A stretch of DNA of 19,318 bases, taken from assembly GCA_009706135.1 (NCBI GenBank), contig WLRX01000006.1, positions 1 to 19,318 on the forward strand. Reading direction: 5' to 3'. The stretch is from Actinomycetota bacterium. GTDB taxonomy: Bacteria; Actinomycetota; Actinomycetes; Nanopelagicales; Nanopelagicaceae. Shown piece by piece: positions 1 through 7,086 of the stretch (positions are counted from its first letter, which is position 1; the number at the start of each line of letters is the position of its first letter). The position numbers and the translations under genes are program-made. The notes under the pieces were generated by a model, which was not told the origin of the DNA, ran no database searches, and saw only the letters and a list, made by a program, of their open reading frames with translations.

Positions 1-300
1 AAACTTGGTGGATTAGTTGCCCTTGTTGCCTCTGTTGTTGCAATGGTGATGCAATTTAATCAAATTGCTAATGCGCCATTTACGTTTAGTTCAGGTGCAT
101 ATGCATCGTGTTATTACCTGATTGCAATCCTTAATTTTGTGCACTTAGTGTTGACAGTTTTCTTTGCACTCGGAAACTGGAATCGTTCTCGACTCGGTTT
201 ATATGCACGCGATCACTGGCACGTTGACATCGTCAATGTCTGGTGGGTTTGGATGGTTGTGTCATCATTGCTAGGTGCTTTCGCCCTCTCCTTCAGCTAA
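1..300 (+). CDS. Heme-copper oxidase subunit III-like protein, C-terminal part
   Basis: The reading frame is open from base 1 to the TAA at 298-300, so the gene begins outside the window and only about 99 C-terminal residues are seen. They form three hydrophobic stretches. The last two resemble the final helices of cytochrome c oxidase subunit III: a helix with NFVHLV, where the family has a G-H-x-x-H-type segment, then a short loop and DHWHVDIVNVWWVW, matching the family's YWHFVDVVW pattern before the last helix. Subunit III stabilises the proton-pumping oxidase in the membrane and has no redox centre. It could be a separate ctaE/coxC gene or the tail of a fused subunit I/III polypeptide; the start is not visible. 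The DMT transporter that follows begins 26 bases before this stop. The identification rests on pattern memory of a short fragment, so it is moderate. Confidence 0.6.
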   Translation, partial: KLGGLVALVASVVAMVMQFNQIANAPFTFSSGAYASCYYLIAILNFVHLVLTVFFALGNWNRSRLGLYARDHWHVDIVNVWWVWMVVSSLLGAFALSFS

Positions 301-1177
301 TACCTGGCTTACCCAATATGTAGCACTGGGTATCACTTGGGGATGCTCATTTATCTTCATCAAGCTAGGCCTTGAGTTTTTAACACCGGTTGGCGTGGCA
401 TTTGGCGGTGTTGCATTGGGTGCGCTGACGTTGGTGACATATGCACGAATCAGAAAAATAGTGTTACCACGCGAGTTCAAGACATGGGCACACTTAACTT
501 TTCCAGCGATGACGCTCAATGTAATTCCTGGATATCTATTTCCTCTAGCTGAGCAAGATGTAACTTCAATCTTGGCTGGAATTATCAATGCTGTAACACC
601 ATTGATGACGTTGCTTGCGATGATGTTGGTATTTAGATCTGAAAAAGTTACAAAGGCGCAAGTAAGTGGGTTGCTCTTAGGATTTATCGGAGTACTCACA
701 GTTTTGGGTGCGTGGCGTGGATTAGGTGAGAATCCAATATCTGCGGTGTTGGCTCTGTTGTTATCGGTTGCTTGTTACGGAATTTCATTTCCATATTCAC
801 GAAAATTCATCTTGCCAATTGGATTAAAACCAGAAGCTGCCGCTGCAACGCAATTGGTAATTGCTACAGCAATCTTGTTGCCATTTTATTTAGTCGATGG
901 TGGTTTTAATGGCGAAGTCACAATCGGACCACTGCTTGCAATGATTGGACTTGGTGCATTTGGTCGCGGTTTTGCATATATCTGGAACTTTCAAATTATG
1001 GCTGCAGCCGGCAGTGCAATTGCAAGCTCAGTTACGTATGTGACACCGGTTGTTGCAGTGATAGTTGGCGTAATCTTTTTGGGCGAAGGTGTCACATGGT
1101 ATGAACCCGTTGGCGGACTAATAGTTTTATTCGGGGCAGCTATTGCGCAGGGAAGAATAAAACTTAATCGATCTTAA
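275..1177 (+). CDS. EamA/DMT superfamily transporter
   Basis: A 300-residue inner-membrane protein with about ten predicted helices in two similar halves, as in EamA (10-TMS drug/metabolite) transporters. The first half starts with ALGITWGCSFIFIKLGLEFLTPVGVA, written here as ALGITWGCSF then the IKLGLEFLTP stretch, which is the usual EamA entry helix. The second half begins near residue 152 (ISAVLALLLSVACYG) and ends with the typical VTYVTPVVAVIVGVIFLGE segment near 255-273. The family exports metabolites, often amino acids or nucleobase-like compounds; the substrate cannot be read from sequence. The GTG at 275 directly follows an in-frame TAG (272-274), so it is the most upstream start possible. 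It lies inside the previous gene, which suggests translational coupling. No clear Shine-Dalgarno is seen. The 3' end overlaps the convergent nickel permease by 14 bases. Confidence 0.82.
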   Translation: MLSPSPSANTWLTQYVALGITWGCSFIFIKLGLEFLTPVGVAFGGVALGALTLVTYARIRKIVLPREFKTWAHLTFPAMTLNVIPGYLFPLAEQDVTSILAGIINAVTPLMTLLAMMLVFRSEKVTKAQVSGLLLGFIGVLTVLGAWRGLGENPISAVLALLLSVACYGISFPYSRKFILPIGLKPEAAAATQLVIATAILLPFYLVDGGFNGEVTIGPLLAMIGLGAFGRGFAYIWNFQIMAAAGSAIASSVTYVTPVVAVIVGVIFLGEGVTWYEPVGGLIVLFGAAIAQGRIKLNRS

Positions 1178-2351
1178 ATCCATCGCGAATCGGCCCTAAT
1201 TCAATTCCAGCAGCCGCGTGATCTGTGTTTTCTCCACGTGCAAGCTGGGCTTCGTGTGCTTTGTTATGCCAGCGTTCTTCGATTTTTCCATAGCGCCAAA
1301 GTAAAAGTGCAACAGACCATACAACAACGAAAGCGCCCACGATGAAGTACCCAGCACTGTTTAGATTAAAGGCAAGGGCGTAATCCCAGAAGCCACCGGT
1401 AAGATTTAGTTGCCCGGCAATTACTTGGCAGATCTCTAATCCACCAACAAATAGTGCAACTGCCACAGAAAGACCCGTGATAATGATGTTGTAATAGACC
1501 TTGCGTACTGGTTTTGAAAAAGCCCAACCATATGCAAAATTCATAAATGAACCATCGATGGTGTCCAGCAGTGACATGCCACCTGCAAAAAATAGTGGAA
1601 GTGAAATAATTGCCCACCATGGTAAGCCTGCAACTACGGAAGATCCTGCAAGAACGAGCAAACCGATTTCTGTTGCAGTATCAAAACCGAGACCAAATAA
1701 AATTCCGAGCGGATACATCTTCCATGACTTATCAATGCGACGAGCAATCGGGCCAAAGAATCGCATGAGCAGACCACGAGAGTTCAGGTGCTTTTCTAAC
1801 TCTTCATCGCTATATGTACCTTTGCGCATTTGGATAAATACGCCAACGATGGAAACCAAGATGACTAAGTTAAGGATCGCGATGAGCATTAAGAATGTGC
1901 CAGAAACAGTTAGGCCAATCAAGCCTGTGTAATGGTGCAGCGCAGAATCTTCATCTTTTAATTGACCACCGAGTGCCTTAATTCCAAAGTTAAGTAGAAG
2001 CGCTAGTGCAAAAACTACCGATGAGTGACCGAGAGAGAAGAAGAAACCAACTGCAAGTGGGCGCTGACCTTCTGACATTAATTTACGAGTGGTGTTATCA
2101 ATTGCGCTGATGTGATCGGCATCGAATGCGTGACGCATTCCAAGAACGTATGCAAGAGCTGCTGTGCCCCAACCAAATAAAGAACCATCGCTTAATTCGT
2201 AGCGACCACTCGTTGCTTTCCACATTAATAACCCACCTGCGATATGCAGGAAAGCGATGAAGCCAAACATCGCGCCCATACGACGCCACTCAGCCTTGGT
2301 TAGGCGGTCGCGAAGAGTTGGCTTCTGGGTTTGAGCGATTACTTGGTTCAT
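1164..2351 (-). CDS. NiCoT family nickel/cobalt permease
   Basis: A high-affinity Ni2+/Co2+ uptake permease of the HoxN/NixA/NicT type, 395 residues, about eight membrane helices. All four family signatures are visible: RHAFDADHI at residues 73-81 (the metal-binding helix II motif), FFFSLGHSSVV at 103-113, LFGLGFDTATEIGLL at 218-232 and GGMSLLDTID near 256-266. A soluble loop rich in charged residues (about 175-210) and a His-containing tail are cytoplasmic or accessory. Ni versus Co preference cannot be decided from motifs alone, but the Nur-like palindrome 17 bases upstream of the ATG (2369-2383) argues for nickel control. The start is the ATG at 2351, preceded on the minus strand by AAAGAAG as a weak ribosome site. 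It is divergent from the dimethylformamidase-like gene. No Ni enzyme is encoded in this window; Ni superoxide dismutase or urease elsewhere in the genome are the expected clients. Confidence 0.93.
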   Translation of the reverse strand: MNQVIAQTQKPTLRDRLTKAEWRRMGAMFGFIAFLHIAGGLLMWKATSGRYELSDGSLFGWGTAALAYVLGMRHAFDADHISAIDNTTRKLMSEGQRPLAVGFFFSLGHSSVVFALALLLNFGIKALGGQLKDEDSALHHYTGLIGLTVSGTFLMLIAILNLVILVSIVGVFIQMRKGTYSDEELEKHLNSRGLLMRFFGPIARRIDKSWKMYPLGILFGLGFDTATEIGLLVLAGSSVVAGLPWWAIISLPLFFAGGMSLLDTIDGSFMNFAYGWAFSKPVRKVYYNIIITGLSVAVALFVGGLEICQVIAGQLNLTGGFWDYALAFNLNSAGYFIVGAFVVVWSVALLLWRYGKIEERWHNKAHEAQLARGENTDHAAAGIELGPIRDGFKID

Positions 2352-2368
2352 GGCTTCTTTCGGCTAGA

Positions 2369-2383
2369 TGCAAATCATTTGCA
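2369..2383 (-). promoter_or_regulatory. Nur-type (Fur family) operator for nickel permease
   Basis: A perfect 15-bp palindrome, TGCAAAT-C-ATTTGCA on the plus strand. Read on the minus strand with its flanks it is TTGCAA-ATGAT-TTGCAT, which fits the Streptomyces Nur consensus tTGCaa-N5-ttGCAA at all but the last position. Nur is the Fur-family nickel-dependent repressor of nickel uptake genes in Actinobacteria. The box starts 18 bases upstream of the permease ATG, where bound repressor would block RNA polymerase. Zur and Fur boxes have a related geometry, but their usual half-sites (TGAAAAT, TGATAAT) fit less well. The palindrome is seen directly; the regulator is inferred. Confidence 0.65.
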
Positions 2384-2433
2384 AGTAGCAAGGGTAATTC
2401 ACGCTCAACAGGGTGTCCATTTGAAATCAGCCA

Positions 2434-2439
2434 TAAACT
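2434..2439 (+). promoter_or_regulatory. Possible -10 element, dimethylformamidase-like gene
   Basis: TAAACT fits TANNNT and is identical to the -10 at 5498. It ends 7 bases before an in-frame GTG (2447) and 1 base before the ATG (2441). If it is the real -10, the transcript starts at or next to the GTG and the mRNA is effectively leaderless with GTG as start. No good -35 is seen 16-18 bases upstream. Confidence 0.35.
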
Positions 2440-2440
2440 G

Positions 2441-3829
2441 ATGGCCGTGAAGCGCGCTCTCCTACTTATTACAACACTGGCGGCCTCCTTGCTGCCTATG
2501 GCGCCAGCTTCTGCTGGCACCTGCGGTTGGGACGACAAAGAGGGCTGGGTTGCTCGCGAGAATGCACAACCTGGGGCAAAGCAATGGGATCTGGGTGCGC
2601 CAGTGCGCAGGAGTGCAGATTTTTCTCGGCGCATACAGGTAAAAAGAATAGAAGGATGGTTTGGTGCCACTAGTGCACAATGTGGACAAACCGTGGCCCT
2701 TCATTTAGTTGGCGCATCAAAAGATACCGAAACGACAATTTCAATTTATCGCATGGGTTATTACGGTGGCGCTCGCGCACGACTAATTGGTATCGAAAAA
2801 ATTAAGGACATCTTATGGAAATTCAAAGTAAATGAAAGTACGCCACCAGGTCAGTATCTATTTCGCTTAGATGCGCCAAGAAGTAAGACATCTTTTATTC
2901 CACTCGTTATACGTGACGCAAAATCAAAGAGTGCAATAACTTTTATTTCCTCTGTATTCACTTGGCAGGCATACAACCAATGGGGTGGATCTTCCTTGTA
3001 TAAAGGGAGTGATACGAAACGAGAAACTAAAGCGCAATCAGTAACTTTTAATCGCCCCTACGATGGTGATGGCGCTGGACAATTTAGATACATGGAATTT
3101 CCCGCGCTATTTTTAGCCGAGCGGGCAGGGCATGCAATTAATTACATTACTGATATTGATTTAGATGCCGATCCGACTGCACTACGCAATACCAAATCTA
3201 TTGTTGTAGGCGGCCACAGCGAGTACTGGACTGAACGCATGCGCGGTGCGATTGATACATCTGTTGATCGCGGAATTAATTTTGTTTCACTTGGTGGAAA
3301 CACTGCCTATAACAAAGTTACGTATGATCCAAAGACTCGGACAATGAGCAATATTATCCAGTGGCGGGACCCGAGCGTGAGAAAATCAGAATCATATTTA
3401 CTTGGAGCGCAGTACTTTGCTTTGGGCGTGAAAAGTGATTACGTCGTAAAGAGTGCTGCCCAGTGGCCTTTTGATGTACTCAAAGAAGGTGAGAAAATTA
3501 TTGGCGTAGTTGGAAGCGAAGTTGACGCGCCAGTTATAAACGGCAAACGTGTTGGGGTTGAAGTCCTTGCAACATCGCCGCCGGTGAGTGAGAAAAAAAT
3601 TGCAGCCGTGGCAACGTATTACACACGTGAGAGCTTTGCTGGAATCTTAAATATTGGCACCAATGGTTGGGTGTGCGCGATCGATAACGAGTGTCCGTGG
3701 GGGCATGTTTTTGCAACCAAGACGCGTAAGCAAATAGCAGCAGTGACAGGTGCGATCTTTGAAGGACTTACGCGTGGGCCGCTGGGTAAATGGCGGCCAG
3801 CAACAATTGATATTCCAGCGCAACTCTAA
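2441..3829 (+). CDS. Secreted N,N-dimethylformamidase large-subunit-like protein
   Basis: About 462 residues beginning with a Sec signal peptide: KR, a hydrophobic core, and a likely cut after PASA before GTCGW. The mature part resembles the N,N-dimethylformamidase beta-subunit-like domain: YRMGYYGGARAR (about residues 103-114), FTWQAYNQWGGSSLY (173-187), TFNRPYDGDG (202-211) and VVGGHSEYWT (255-264), where the family usually has an HDEYW-type motif. Characterised dimethylformamidase binds a mononuclear iron through two Tyr and one Glu; here the Tyr of WQAYN, a nearby Tyr and the Glu of GHSEYW are candidates, but I cannot align them. Substrate is therefore unknown; most relatives are unstudied. 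A longer frame exists back to 2318, but it would run into the divergent permease and hide the signal peptide. ATG 2441 or GTG 2447 are the credible starts. A small hairpin spans the stop codon. Confidence 0.62.
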   Translation: MAVKRALLLITTLAASLLPMAPASAGTCGWDDKEGWVARENAQPGAKQWDLGAPVRRSADFSRRIQVKRIEGWFGATSAQCGQTVALHLVGASKDTETTISIYRMGYYGGARARLIGIEKIKDILWKFKVNESTPPGQYLFRLDAPRSKTSFIPLVIRDAKSKSAITFISSVFTWQAYNQWGGSSLYKGSDTKRETKAQSVTFNRPYDGDGAGQFRYMEFPALFLAERAGHAINYITDIDLDADPTALRNTKSIVVGGHSEYWTERMRGAIDTSVDRGINFVSLGGNTAYNKVTYDPKTRTMSNIIQWRDPSVRKSESYLLGAQYFALGVKSDYVVKSAAQWPFDVLKEGEKIIGVVGSEVDAPVINGKRVGVEVLATSPPVSEKKIAAVATYYTRESFAGILNIGTNGWVCAIDNECPWGHVFATKTRKQIAAVTGAIFEGLTRGPLGKWRPATIDIPAQL

Positions 3830-3838
3830 GAGTTTGCG
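3819..3838 (+). terminator. Hairpin across the stop codon, weak terminator candidate
   Basis: CGCAACTC pairs with GAGTTTGCG through eight base pairs with one bulged T and a three-base TAA loop, which is itself the stop codon of the dimethylformamidase-like gene. No T-run follows, so it may be a weak or Rho-aided terminator, an mRNA 3' end protector, or chance. Confidence 0.3.
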
Positions 3839-3880
3839 TATAGAGTCGCGGTCATAACTCGCAGACAACGGGGAGGTCTA

Positions 3881-4834
3881 ATGGGCGAAGACGAAGGCCA
3901 AGACGAGCTTGTAACTGAGGAAATGCTCTGGGACAGAATTCCAGATGTAGATGGCGCAGAACGCGCAAGTACTTATTATGAACTTAGTGCCCGAATCTAT
4001 GCTCGTGGACAATACGACGAAGCACTCGCTCTTGCAGAAACTGCGTGCGATATTTATTCAACACTTGGTGCCAGTGCACCCTCCGAAGGTTTAGCACAAG
4101 CGTATTCAGCAATTGGTTACAACCTCAATCAATTAAAACGTATGGATGAAGCTGCAACGGCGATGAGCAAGGCTGTTGAAATTTTGCGGGAGAATAAATC
4201 TCCAATTGCACTTGAACTGGCTTGCACACTCGGCGAGTGGTGGTATTCATCCAAAAATTATGACAATGTTATTTCAACAATGGAAGGGTGCGCACAAGAG
4301 CATCTCGTTGATGGAAATGAAATTGGCGCGGCAAATGATTTACATTTAATTGGTTGTGCATATCGTGATCTCAAACGCTATGACGAAGCAATTCGCTCTT
4401 TCCAAGAAGCTCGCGCTTTATATAAAAGCAATAAAGAGGTAATTCACGTTGCACGTTGTGATCAAAAGATCGCTTCCTGCTTTGTCGAATTATCTGATGG
4501 TGATTCTGCCCTTGAATCAGCGCGCAAGGCACTCGATGTATTTGAAACCGCGCACGATCACCTGCGCGAAACTTTTGCTTTATTCGAATACGGAAAAGCT
4601 CAAGTTTTATTAGGCAAACTTGAAGAAGGATTAGATTCTCTTGACACTGTTTTGCAGACTGCCACTGAGGAAGATCCCAAAGACTTTGAATTCATTGTTG
4701 ATATTGAATCTCGCATGGCATCTGTTATGCGCACACTCGGTCGCGATAAAGAAGCCGATGAAATCGAGCGCCGCTTAACTTCTGTGCGTGATGCGATGAT
4801 TGAAGATACGAACAACGAAGAAGAGCGCGCTTAA
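3881..4834 (+). CDS. TPR-repeat protein
   Basis: 317 residues, soluble, no signal peptide, built of tetratricopeptide-like helical pairs over most of its length. Clear TPR cores include ARIYARGQYDEALALAETA (about residues 32-50), AIGYNLNQLKRMDEAATAMSKA (72-93), LIGCAYRDLKRYDEAIRSFQEA (151-172) and further weaker units to about 290. TPR arrays are protein-binding scaffolds; no catalytic or DNA-binding domain accompanies this one, so its partner is unknown. Start ATG 3881 is supported by GGGAGG at 3871-3876, four to five bases upstream, one of the strongest ribosome sites in the window and unlike the leaderless starts of several neighbours. It has its own transcript or follows the dimethylformamidase-like gene (51-base gap), and converges on the RNA methyltransferase with a 5-base gap. 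Confidence 0.8.
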   Translation: MGEDEGQDELVTEEMLWDRIPDVDGAERASTYYELSARIYARGQYDEALALAETACDIYSTLGASAPSEGLAQAYSAIGYNLNQLKRMDEAATAMSKAVEILRENKSPIALELACTLGEWWYSSKNYDNVISTMEGCAQEHLVDGNEIGAANDLHLIGCAYRDLKRYDEAIRSFQEARALYKSNKEVIHVARCDQKIASCFVELSDGDSALESARKALDVFETAHDHLRETFALFEYGKAQVLLGKLEEGLDSLDTVLQTATEEDPKDFEFIVDIESRMASVMRTLGRDKEADEIERRLTSVRDAMIEDTNNEEERA

Positions 4835-4839
4835 ACTTT

Positions 4840-5487
4840 TTAGCGTGGCAGGTGCTGCAAAGCCCAGTGATACATCGCAATTGCGCCGGCAGCAGATGCA
4901 TTCATAGATCTCGTTGACCCGTATTGGTTGATCTCATAAATAACTGGACACGCAGCAATTGCTTCTTCAGACATTCCGGCGCCTTCTTGGCCAAATAAAA
5001 GTACGCAAGTTTCTGGCAACTGCGCCGATTCAAGTTGTTGGGATCCTGGCACGTTATCTATTCCGATAATCGGCACGCTGTTTTCTGTACACCACTGTTT
5101 GAATTCTGCAATTGTTGGATGATGTATGACAGATAAATATCTATCCGTGACCATTGCACCGCGTTTGTTCCAATCGCGTTTTCCAACGATGTGTACCGCG
5201 GTTACGTTAAAGGCATTCGCTGTTCGAACGATTGAACCAATATTTAAATCGTGTTGCCAATTTTCAATTGCGATATGAAGCTTGTGACGCTTTGTATCCA
5301 GGTCCGCAACAATTGCTTCCACTTTCCAATATCGATAATGATCTAAAACATTTCTGCGGTCGCCATTTTCGAGTAATTCAGGATCGTATTGATCTCCGGT
5401 TGGCCACGGCTTGTCATGAGGGCCAACACCCACCACTGGGAAAAATTCACCAGGTCCAATCGTGGCTGGTGGCATTGGTCTTTCCAT
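4840..5487 (-). CDS. SpoU/TrmH family RNA 2'-O-methyltransferase
   Basis: 215 residues of the SPOUT (trefoil-knot) class that methylates ribose 2'-OH in tRNA or rRNA using S-adenosylmethionine. The three family motifs are present: motif 1 NIGSIVRTA (82-90, with the catalytic-type Arg 88), motif 2 LLFGQEGAGMSEE (163-175) and motif 3 around INQYGSTRSMNASAAGA (186-202), which form the knot and cofactor pocket. About 60 residues precede the fold, without the L30e-like substrate-binding domain of RlmB/TsnR, so it is nearer to TrmH-type or uncharacterised actinobacterial members; the exact target nucleotide cannot be assigned. The start ATG at 5487 lies six bases after a TAGAGT -10 element, so translation is probably leaderless. 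The gene is divergent, by 22 bases, from the small membrane protein gene. Confidence 0.88.
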   Translation of the reverse strand: MERPMPPATIGPGEFFPVVGVGPHDKPWPTGDQYDPELLENGDRRNVLDHYRYWKVEAIVADLDTKRHKLHIAIENWQHDLNIGSIVRTANAFNVTAVHIVGKRDWNKRGAMVTDRYLSVIHHPTIAEFKQWCTENSVPIIGIDNVPGSQQLESAQLPETCVLLFGQEGAGMSEEAIAACPVIYEINQYGSTRSMNASAAGAIAMYHWALQHLPR

Positions 5488-5509
5488 GTATGCACTCTAA
5501 ACTGAATCC
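5475..5509 (+). promoter_or_regulatory. Leaderless promoter of the 122-aa membrane protein operon
   Basis: -35 TTGGTC (5475-5480), a 17-base spacer, -10 TAAACT (5498-5503), six bases, then the ATG at 5510. This spacing puts the transcription start at the A of the ATG. The -35 lies inside the coding sequence of the divergent methyltransferase, and the -10 overlaps the opposing -10 by two bases. Confidence 0.65.
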
Positions 5510-5522
5510 ATGGACCTCTCAA
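5488..5522 (-). promoter_or_regulatory. Leaderless promoter of the TrmH-like gene
   Basis: Read on the minus strand: -35 TTGAGA (5522-5517, five of six consensus bases), a 17-base spacer, -10 TAGAGT (5499-5494), six bases, ATG at 5487. The -35 lies inside the first codons of the divergent membrane protein gene. It shares the TA at 5498-5499 with the plus-strand -10. Confidence 0.65.
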
Positions 5523-5878
5523 TTATTCATACCATCGCATACGTCCTCCACATGCTTGGAATTCTTGGAATATTAGTTTTATTACTTTTACAGGCATCTA
5601 AAAAGCCTCGTAAATTTAATGTAGGCATACTTCACAGTGCAGCGACAGCACTTATAGCTGGGTTAGTAATGGTTGGAGTTCAGTATCCACTCCATGCTGA
5701 TAATCCAACAGAGTGGCCGCTGTACAACAACACAAAAATTGCGGTCAAACTTGGAATTGTTCTAATTATTTTATTTATCGGGTATCGCCAGAATAATAAA
5801 GCAGTATTTGCGACTAAGACATGGGCAACTCTGCTCGGTCTCACCGTTGCAAATATAGTTATTGCAGTTACCTGGTAA
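5510..5878 (+). CDS. Small four-helix membrane protein, unknown function
   Basis: 122 residues with four predicted membrane helices (about 6-28, 37-58, 77-93, 104-121) and short loops; basic residues after helix 1 (KKPRK, 31-35) place that loop in the cytoplasm, so both ends are probably outside. Between helices 2 and 3 lies a short polar loop, HADNPTEWPLYNNTK (62-76), facing outward by the same rule's alternation or inward if the basic loop is weak. I do not recognise a family with confidence. It is the first gene of a plus-strand cluster with dacB 13 bases downstream and may therefore serve the cell envelope, but this is only a guess from position. The ATG at 5510 is fixed by the TAAACT element six bases upstream; no Shine-Dalgarno is present. 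Confidence 0.75.
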   Translation: MDLSIIHTIAYVLHMLGILGILVLLLLQASKKPRKFNVGILHSAATALIAGLVMVGVQYPLHADNPTEWPLYNNTKIAVKLGIVLIILFIGYRQNNKAVFATKTWATLLGLTVANIVIAVTW

Positions 5879-5891
5879 GCACTAGCTAAAA

Positions 5892-7073
5892 ATGATTAAG
5901 CACTTGCGCCCACTGGGCATATTGCTGGCGTTCGCGCTGGCACTTTCTGCCGCCCCTGCTCAAGCGATAGGAAAATTAGCACCCACTGCAATTCCTGCTG
6001 TATTTCAAACACTTTCCAATTCTAAATTTTTAGCTGATCCATCCATGATTTTGGTTGACGCGATGACTGGAGAAGTAGTCTTCGATCGCAATTCAACACA
6101 GGCCCGTAAACCCGCATCCGTAATCAAGTTACTCTCTACAACATCTGTGCTGAGTTATTTAGATGGGCAGAAAGTATTTAATACAAATATTTACAAAGGC
6201 ATTAATCCAAGCACAATTGTTATTAACGGTGAATACGATCCATGGATTTCCTTAATCCAAAGTCAAGCAAAAAAAATGGGACGAACGTCCTTACCGCGTT
6301 TAGGATTTAATACAATTAATCGTTACAGCGAAATTACAGGTACAAAAACTAAGCGCTTAAGGATTCTATATACAGGTTTGTTTCCTCAAGATTTAGCAAA
6401 CCTTCAAGCATTTTTAAAAAAACGAGGAGTGCGTACAACAGTTGAGCGAGTTACAACCGAGGAAGCAGTGATGCAATCGGCTGAACCACTTGTACTTTCG
6501 ACGTCACCAACATTAGAAACCATGGTTAAATGGACTTTATTGTGGAGCGACAACGTTTTAGCAGAAAGGCTCGCAAGATTAGCTGCTGTCACATCCGGAG
6601 AAACTTTTAATACGCAGGGCGTAGCCGATACTTTTCACACAGTGCTAACAAGCTTCGGAATTGATCCAGACAAGATAGAAGTCTCCGATGGCAGTGGATT
6701 ATCAAAACAAAATCGTGTAACAGCAAAAGCGATAGCAGAGCTGTTAATGAAGATTAGAAATGATCCTAAGTACGCATCGATTTATGACGGGCTGCCAATT
6801 GGGGGAGTTTCAGGCACGTTGCAAAAACGCTTCTTAACAACTGCCCCACAAGCCGTCGGACTTGTTCATGCAAAGACAGGTACCCTTTCAGGGACGGTTA
6901 GCTTGGCTGGCTATGTTGATTCAGAAGACCGTCAATACATTTTTGTTGCAATCGCAGATAAGATTCCGCGCAGATATAGCGCCTCCGAGCGAGCCCGGGA
7001 CACGTTAGATCGAATTCTTGGAAAGATTGCAGCGCCAATTTTTCCAGAGTTAGTACCAATAACTACTTCGTAG
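5892..7073 (+). CDS. dacB: D-alanyl-D-alanine carboxypeptidase/endopeptidase, PBP4 type
   Basis: A serine penicillin-binding protein of peptidase family S13 that trims or cleaves peptidoglycan cross-links outside the membrane. 393 residues: signal peptide to about residue 25 (cut after APAQA), SxxK as S76-V-I-K79, SxN as S219-D-N221, and K328-T-G330. All three catalytic motifs are intact. The distance SxN to KTG (109) is as in E. coli PBP4 (111), but SxxK to SxN is only 143 residues against about 244 there, so the domain II/III insertion is cut by roughly 100 residues. The start ATG follows the membrane protein gene by 13 bases with no obvious independent promoter, so it is probably cotranscribed. 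Homologues in Actinobacteria often sit close to tilS; here about 7.4 kb separate them. Confidence 0.9.
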   Translation: MIKHLRPLGILLAFALALSAAPAQAIGKLAPTAIPAVFQTLSNSKFLADPSMILVDAMTGEVVFDRNSTQARKPASVIKLLSTTSVLSYLDGQKVFNTNIYKGINPSTIVINGEYDPWISLIQSQAKKMGRTSLPRLGFNTINRYSEITGTKTKRLRILYTGLFPQDLANLQAFLKKRGVRTTVERVTTEEAVMQSAEPLVLSTSPTLETMVKWTLLWSDNVLAERLARLAAVTSGETFNTQGVADTFHTVLTSFGIDPDKIEVSDGSGLSKQNRVTAKAIAELLMKIRNDPKYASIYDGLPIGGVSGTLQKRFLTTAPQAVGLVHAKTGTLSGTVSLAGYVDSEDRQYIFVAIADKIPRRYSASERARDTLDRILGKIAAPIFPELVPITTS

Positions 7074-7086
7074 AGAGTTGATTTTT

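Noticed and set aside
1501..1932. 143-codon open frame antisense to the nickel permease
   Set aside because: It mirrors the codon pattern of the permease, which has all four NiCoT signatures; no ribosome site and no recognisable domain.
2318..2440. N-terminal extension of the dimethylformamidase-like gene
   Set aside because: The extra 41 residues read through the divergent permease start and the Nur-like palindrome, and would bury the clear signal peptide that begins at 2441/2447.
2352..2440. Cobalamin or nickel/cobalt riboswitch upstream of the permease
   Set aside because: Only 89 bases lie between the divergent starts, most of them promoter and operator; no B12-box or NiCo-type multi-stem fold could be found.
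7078..7086. TTG start of the amine oxidase
   Set aside because: Adds only three residues and has no ribosome site; GTG 7087 has AGAGAG at nine bases and a family-like N-terminus.
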